Positions 63,778-64,000 of a stretch of 64,000 nt of DNA are shown here, piece by piece; positions within the stretch are counted from its first letter, which is position 1, and the number at the start of each line of letters is the position of its first letter. The position numbers and the translations under genes were made by a program. The notes beneath the pieces were generated by a model. That model saw only the letters and a program-made list of their open reading frames with translations. It had not been told where the DNA came from and did no database searches. The DNA comes from Planktosalinus sp963975935 (GTDB lineage Bacteria > Bacteroidota > Bacteroidia > Flavobacteriales > Flavobacteriaceae), in the NCBI GenBank assembly GCA_963975935.1, contig CAXBIQ010000009.1, forward strand, positions 1 through 64,000, written 5' to 3'.

Positions 63778-64000
63778 ATGAAAGATGTAAAACTTGCCAT
63801 TATTTATTACAGTTCTACCGGAACAAACCATAAACTTGCACAAACCGCCGAAAAAGCAGCCAAAGAAGCAGGTGCAGAGGTTAAGTTCCTGCGGGTCGCT
63901 GAAACTGCCCCAAAGGAGGCTATTTCCCAAAATGAAAAATGGGAAGAGCACTACAATGCAACCAAAGATATTCCCACCGCTTCCCTTGATGATCTGGAAT
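63778..64000 (+). CDS. WrbA-like flavodoxin-fold NAD(P)H:quinone oxidoreductase, 5' part
   Basis: Open to the window edge (74 codons seen). Starts MKDVKLAIIYYSSTGTNHKL, with the FMN phosphate loop YYSSTGTN, then AQTAEKAAKEAGAEVKFLRV, as in WrbA/NQO proteins. The rest is outside the window. Confidence 0.82.
   Translation, partial: MKDVKLAIIYYSSTGTNHKLAQTAEKAAKEAGAEVKFLRVAETAPKEAISQNEKWEEHYNATKDIPTASLDDLE

Overview
The window reads as a chromosome segment of a marine-type Bacteroidota, almost certainly a member of the Flavobacteriaceae. Evidence: the type IX secretion/gliding operon gldKLMN, a TonB-dependent receptor with a carboxypeptidase-like N-terminal domain, Bacteroidota-style promoters (TTTG / TAnnTTTG) in place of sigma70 sites, and the familiar flavobacterial order miaB - sigma54 activator - lptE - TPR protein - secG - groES - groEL. 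The species cannot be named from sequence alone.

Layout. 0.6-7.4 kb: a copper-handling cluster (CopA P-type ATPase, a small HYC_CC_PP secreted protein, a TonB receptor, a secreted HMA protein), then a D-cysteine desulfhydrase. 7.5-14.4 kb (minus strand): groEL, a four-helix-bundle (23S rRNA IVP-like) gene lodged between groEL and groES, secG, a TPR protein, lptE, a sigma54 activator and miaB. 14.8-23.2 kb (plus): topA, an arginase-fold protein that has lost half its metal ligands, then gldK-gldL-gldM-gldN. 23.2-34.7 kb: an FAD oxidoreductase, DUF983, an ABC-F ATPase, a three-gene RND efflux operon, a CPXCG protein and an AsmA-like envelope protein.

35.0-52.6 kb is the centre of interest: a roughly 17.5 kb integrative element in the 3' half of an initiator tRNA-Met gene. 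The intact tRNA lies at the right end (52527-52599) and the displaced 3' fragment at the left end (35023-35067), next to a tyrosine recombinase. Behind the integrase is a small module typical of Bacteroidota conjugative elements (SSB, a DUF6876-like protein, a small acidic protein) with no relaxase or conjugation genes. The cargo is a complete, visibly AT-richer [NiFe]-hydrogenase locus: small and large subunits of the cyanobacterial HupSL/mycobacterial Huc type (group 2a), a maturation protease, two small unknown proteins, a TPR protein, HypA, B, F, C, D, E, an NHL beta-propeller and a convergent nickel permease. The small subunit has Asn where the second proximal-cluster Cys is expected. The element appears to be a self-sufficient, transferable H2-oxidation package, because it carries structural genes, the whole Hyp cofactor pathway and nickel uptake.

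52.8-64 kb returns to chromosomal genes: a lipoprotein with three CHRD-like repeats, a membrane protein, a DUF421 protein, a tightly packed five-gene envelope operon of unknown function ending in an OmpA-domain lipoprotein, formate-tetrahydrofolate ligase, a YkvA-like protein, and the start of a flavodoxin-like WrbA-family gene cut by the window edge.
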